64,000 nucleotides of DNA from Hibiscus mutabilis (Eukaryota; Streptophyta; Magnoliopsida; Malvales; Malvaceae), in contig CM033719.1 of NCBI GenBank assembly GCA_019671005.1, positions 20,200,750 to 20,264,749 of the forward strand. The letters are read 5' to 3'. A model generated the notes under the pieces. That model was given only the letters and a program-made list of their open reading frames with translations, searched no databases and was not told the DNA's origin. This document shows, one piece after another, positions 60,163 through 64,000 of this stretch. The translations under genes were made by a program, and so were the position numbers. How positions within the stretch are numbered: the stretch's first letter is position 1; each line of letters opens with the position of its first letter.

Positions 60163-60603
60163 CGAACCGAATAAACACGAACAATGGTATATTCATGTTC
60201 GTTTGCTTAATTTTAACAAACAAACGCAAACGAACATTGAGTATTGCTTATTTTTTCTTAAGAAATCTGAAGTCTCGTACATTGAGTATTTGTTTAATTT
60301 TTTCCTTTTTATTTCATATTTTTAATATATGTTTTTTATTTTTTTAAATATAACTTTTGTTATGAAAAATAATAAATATAAATAGACATATGTGAATAAA
60401 TTTAAACCAACATAATCGAATGGATTACCGAACGTTCACGAATGTAAATGCACGAACAAGCCCTTTGTATGTGTTCGCTTATTTAATTAAATGAGCAGAA
60501 AATCTTGTTCATGTTCATTCGTTTAATAAATAAATGAACATAAACAAACTTCCCGCCGAACAGTTCACTAAACGTTTGATTCATTTACAGCCCTAAGTTA
60601 ACC

Positions 60604-61693
60604 AGTTCGGAGCCTTTGGTGTTCACCACCAGCCACTGTTTCACAATCTTGGTCCCCTTCAAAGGTGACCCTAGGTATTGGGTCTCGAGTCACCGTGCCT
60701 GGTATTGGTCCGGGTATACACTTTGGACCCGGGGTAGAACTACCATCAAATTTTAAACCATTTTGACCAATGGATTATGGTCCACAACATGGGTTTTAGG
60801 ACAACACCTTTTATAACTTTGTTCTGAACCATCTGGGATATTCAGTTCCAACCGGTCAAGCACACCAAGTTCCATGTAATTATTTTCAGCCAGTTCAATT
60901 CCATACGTGTAATCCAGATTATGGCATTATTATATAAAAAAAACCCGTTTTAAATAGTTATTTATGAAAATGACCTCCACCTAAAGTATTCTACATAAAG
61001 CGAGTTTCATGATAAAAAACGCGGGGAAATAATTTTTTTTCTTTTTTACCAACTTACTCAACACAAAACTCGCGTTTTGTAGAAAACGAGGCTCGAACTC
61101 GCTTTCTCGGCTTATGTGGACAATTTATGGGTCATTTTTCTAAATAACATTGAATGGGGATCATTTTCGTAAATAACTATTTAAAAAGAGTTTTTCATAT
61201 AATAATGCCCCAGATTATGCTTTGAATATGGAGTCGAATCGAGATAGGGTCTCGAATGATTTGAATTGGGTAGAAGCTAGAGTGAATATGAATGCATGAA
61301 GGAATCATGCTAATAAATTGAAATGCCCAAAATTTGATGGAACTGATTTTCGTTATGGTTGAATTAGTTCCGAAAAATTCAAAGATATGTTTGCTTATGT
61401 TGCATTTGGATGGTAAAGCATTACAATGTCATCATTTACTAATTTAGAATGTAGGGGATTCATCGTTTACATTGAAATCAATCTTTAAAATTGATGCGAG
61501 ATAGATTTGCACCAGAGAGCTTTGAGGATTCAATGGCCAAATTGGTAGCTCTTAGTCAGGAAGGAACAACGGAACAATATTATGAAGATTTTATTTGTAT
61601 CTTGAATCAGCTTTAATTACCAGATAATTCGGCCTTGAATATCTTTGTTAGTAAACTGATATGGGATATTAATTAACGTGTCAAACTGTTTAA
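60604..61693 (+). pseudogene. Gypsy gag, right part, broken
   Basis: The core, recognisable from 61250, has KLKCPKFDGTDFR, LHLDGKALQ then a frame break, and a RDRFAPESFEDSMAKLVALS stretch at about 61495-61555, then QEGTTEQYYEDFIC near 61560. This is the retrotrans_gag capsid pattern. The MITE at 60923-61209 sits in the linker region. Stops and frameshifts are frequent. It ends against the Copia LTR at 61694. Confidence 0.65.
60923..61209. mobile_element. Mutator-like MITE
   Basis: Inverted ends GGCATTATTATATAAAA and the complement of TCATATAATAATGCC. CCAGATTAT flanks it exactly on both sides (60914-60922 and 61210-61218), a 9-bp Mutator-type duplication. The arms stay similar for about 60 bp. 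There is no coding content; a short self-complementary stretch around AAACTCGCGTTTTG lies inside. Confidence 0.9.
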
Positions 61694-62170
61694 TGTTGAT
61701 TGTTGGTTCATGGTGAACCGTTTCCCACGTTTTCACTATTGGAAATGCAGAACATGAAAAGCAAAATGCTTTCAGTCATGCATTGTGGATATGCTTGGGT
61801 GGTTCCCACGTTCTCATTATGGTTTGTGTGGTTATGATACGGTTGGTTGGTGATTTTTTATAGGAAAACCACCTATAAATACCCCATTAGCCTAAGGTCC
61901 CTAAGCATCAAATACAAGAATCACATATTCCATCTAAGTGAGTTTTGAGTGCTTAGAAGATCCTTGGCATTTTGGTTTTCGTGTTACCGTGTTCGAAGTA
62001 TTCGATGGTGGTTCGAGGCGTTTCCACGGTAGTTTTAAGCATCTGACGGTAGTTCGACGTGCTTGACGGTGGTGCAACCACATCTCAATTTGGCATACGG
62101 TTTTGACAATGGTCGGAGGTATTTATGAATTTCGATCCTTATGTTGCGTTTTGCTCGATTTAAGTTTACA
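61694..62170 (+). repeat. Copia-3 5' LTR
   Basis: Starts TGTTGATTGTTGGTTCATGG and ends TTTAAGTTTACA, 477 bp. CCTATAAATACCCC near 61871 is a TATA box. Repeated GACGGTAGTTCGA-like phrases lie at 62000-62080. Confidence 0.75.
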
Positions 62171-62188
62171 TTTGGTATCCGAGCATGG

Positions 62189-63035
62189 TTAAATCTCTGC
62201 CTTGTCGTTTTAAAGTTTGTATGTTTCTCAAAATTAAAATGCCATGTTGATCTTTAAATTCTAAAATTTTGAGAAAAATAATGTTACAGACTTTTGTTTT
62301 AAAATCATAAGATTTTATTAAATTAATTTCTAAAATTTATTAATAAGTTTATTAAAAATAAATTTTAGAAATAATTATTGTATGTGCCTAAATTAAGAGA
62401 TGCTATATAACTTATCCTATAATTAGTTATACATAAAATCAGGTACATAAAACTTTAAGATTTATTGCATAAAGTATTAAGCAATAAAAACTATAGGATA
62501 TATGTCTACGGATCTGAATAATTTATTTAATTAAAGAATTAGCCACAGCAATTTTAATTAAATAAAATTACAGTAAGGATCTCATAAGGATTAGACATAA
62601 AATGTTGCATAATGAATTAGCAACAACTTTGAATAAAGTTTAGGGTTAATATCTAGCTAAGTGATTTTCATAATTTTATTTAGTTAAAGACTAGCCATAG
62701 CATCTTTAGTTAAATAAAATTACTAAGGTTAAAAATCACATACGGAAAGCATAGATATTAAATCTCATTACATAACTTATTAAGACAAAATTATTAGATG
62801 AGTTTTTATAATTACCCACAGGAATTATGAAAATAAATTTAATAATTTTTATATAAGGGATAGAAAATAATTATATCATAAAATGGATCTAATCGAATTA
62901 AAAATTTAGCCCACGGGCAATTTTTATGTCACTAGATTCATTATTTACCTAATTTGCATTGGTAAATTATGACTTATGTTTGCCTCAAATTTATAGTAAG
63001 CATGTATGTTAATTTATTTTGCAGCATTACAACCT
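62189..63035 (+). other. Copia-3 leader
   Basis: A long AT-rich untranslated leader. Two degenerate copies of AGCATCTTTAGTTAAATAAAA-like text occur at about 62540 and 62700. TTTATTTTGCAG directly before gag looks like a splice acceptor, so the leader may contain an intron. Confidence 0.5.
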
Positions 63036-63799
63036 ATGAATATGTCTAATAATAAAGTAGATATCCCTTAATTAACCAGTGAGAACTTTAAGTTCTGGAA
63101 GGATGGTATTCTTCTTCAATTGGAGTGTATGGATATTGACTATGCTATAAGGAAATCTGAGCCACATATCACTGAAACCAGCAATCAGGCTGATCTTGCT
63201 CTATATGAAAAATGGGAGAGATCCAATCACTTAAGTATTATGTTCATTAAGAGCAAGGTTCTTGCTGATATTTGTGGCTCGATTGAGCATTATGAGAATG
63301 TCAAAGAGCTATTAACGGCTATAGAGAAACAGTTTCAGACTTCTCAAAGTCATTAGCCAGCACCCTAATTATGAAGTTCACATCACTAAAGCTTACTACA
63401 GTGAAAGGTGTGCGTGATCACGTCAATAAGATGAGAGATTTGGCAGCTTGACTTAAGGCACTTGAGGTTGGAATGTCTTAATCTTTCTTAGTGCACTATA
63501 TATTGAACACTCTTCCACCTCAATATGGGCCATTTAAGATCTCTTATAACACACATAAGGATAAATGGTATGTTGATGAACTTTTGACCATGTGTGATCA
63601 AGAAGAGGGTAGGCTCGTACTAGAGATGGGAGAGAGTGCACTGATAGTTACTCAAGGAAAGAGGTCAGTCCAAGCCAAGCAAAAGGGGAAGGCTAAGATG
63701 CAACCCCAAGCTGACATAAAGAAAGAGTTCACGTGTTTCTTCTGTAAAAAGAAGGGACACATAAAGAAAGACTGTGTCGAGCATAAGGGTTGGCTTTAA
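63036..63799 (+). pseudogene. Copia-3 gag, broken
   Basis: The start ATG gives MNMSNNKVDIP, then a stop, then LTSENFKFWKDGILLQLEC in the same frame. The capsid part reads ALYEKWERSNHLSIMFIKSK. A one-base shift near 63350 restores the frame at SLASTLIMKFTSLKLTTVKG. YILNTLPPQYGPFKISYNTH follows, then the zinc knuckle CFFCKKKGHIKKDC at about 63735-63780. Two further stops lie near 63452 and 63480. Confidence 0.85.
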
Positions 63800-64000
63800 A
63801 AGAAAGGTAAATCAATCTCACTCGTTTGCTTTGAGTCAAATATGGTTGATGTTAATTATAACACATGGTGGATTGATTCTGGTTCTACAATCCATGTATC
63901 AAATTCCTTACAGGGATTAAAAAACCTGAGGGAACCAGTGGGAGCTGAGCGACACATCTATTCAGGAAATAAGATGCAGTCGCATGTGGAAGCTATTGGG
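63800..64000 (+). pseudogene. Copia-3 protease, partial
   Basis: The frame after gag reads WWIDSGSTIHVSNSLQGLKN near 63868, the aspartic protease DSG site, and is open to the window edge. It cannot be judged further. Confidence 0.75.

Larger units (their letters stand above)
49848..60595. mobile_element. hAT MITE, split by the Tekay-type element
   Basis: Left end TAGGTCTATAAACGAAC (49848-49864); right end, read as complement, TAGGGCTGTAAATGAATC (to 60595). Flanks AGTGAACC (49840-49847) and AGTTAACC (60596-60603) form an 8-bp duplication with one mismatch. Without the Tekay-type insertion the element is about 445 bp, with dense CGAAC and TTCATG subterminal repeats and no coding region. The Tekay-type element entered 17 bp from its left end. 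Confidence 0.85.
61694..64000 (+). mobile_element. Copia retrotransposon, 5' part (runs off the window)
   Basis: The LTR at 61694-62170, primer site TTTGGTATCCGAGCATGG at 62171, a long AT-rich leader, then gag and the start of protease. The rest of pol and the 3' LTR lie beyond 64000, so target-site duplication and completeness cannot be tested. Confidence 0.85.

Overview
This window looks like repeat-rich plant nuclear DNA, most likely from a dicot. The evidence is one spliced chloroplast-protein gene, decayed plant gene copies, and dense nested Copia, Gypsy, hAT and Mutator-like elements. A Malvales (cotton-like) source is my guess only. Nearly all coding potential is transposon-derived and broken by stops and frameshifts.

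Layout: 1-7.2 kb holds a Mutator-like foldback element (323-1696) and a Copia retrotransposon (2719-7209, target-site duplication AAAAA). 7.7-9.8 kb carries the only intact host gene, a seven-exon minus-strand PGR5-like (PGRL1-family) gene of 291 codons with consistent splice sites. 11.1-12.9 kb is a frameshifted GT47 (MUR3-like) xyloglucan galactosyltransferase copy. 13.26-15.38 kb is a Mutator-like element with an exact 9-bp duplication that has captured exons resembling the DDT/PHD regulator PTM. 16.4-17.6 kb is a lone Athila-type LTR.

18.3-36.5 kb is a nested Gypsy block. An old Gypsy LTR is split by a 9.3-kb non-autonomous Tat/Ogre-type element (19946-29246, duplication GTTAA) with 2.1-kb LTRs, a decayed gag, no pol and a minisatellite. 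An Athila LTR plus gag follows, fused without an LTR to the 3' half of a Tekay/Del-type pol and its LTR. 36.5-41.7 kb is a minus-strand Sirevirus-like Copia fragment whose gag is split by a 3.6-kb solo LTR. 41.7-43.3 kb is a Gypsy LTR remnant holding an hAT element. 43.3-49.4 kb is an Athila fragment split by a TNT1/Tork-like Copia (44137-48489, duplication TGAAG). 49.5-61.7 kb is a decayed Gypsy gag holding an hAT MITE, which holds a full-length Tekay/Del-type Gypsy (49865-60162, duplication CGAAC); a Mutator-like MITE sits to its right. 61.7-64.0 kb is the 5' end of another Copia that runs off the window.

The most unusual signal is not a gene. Four different LTR types, from both Copia and Gypsy, carry arrays of a 12-bp palindrome close to CGTAYCGRTACG. 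The palindromes come in pairs whose starts lie 20-21 bp apart, about two DNA turns, and the pairs recur about every 50-75 bp.
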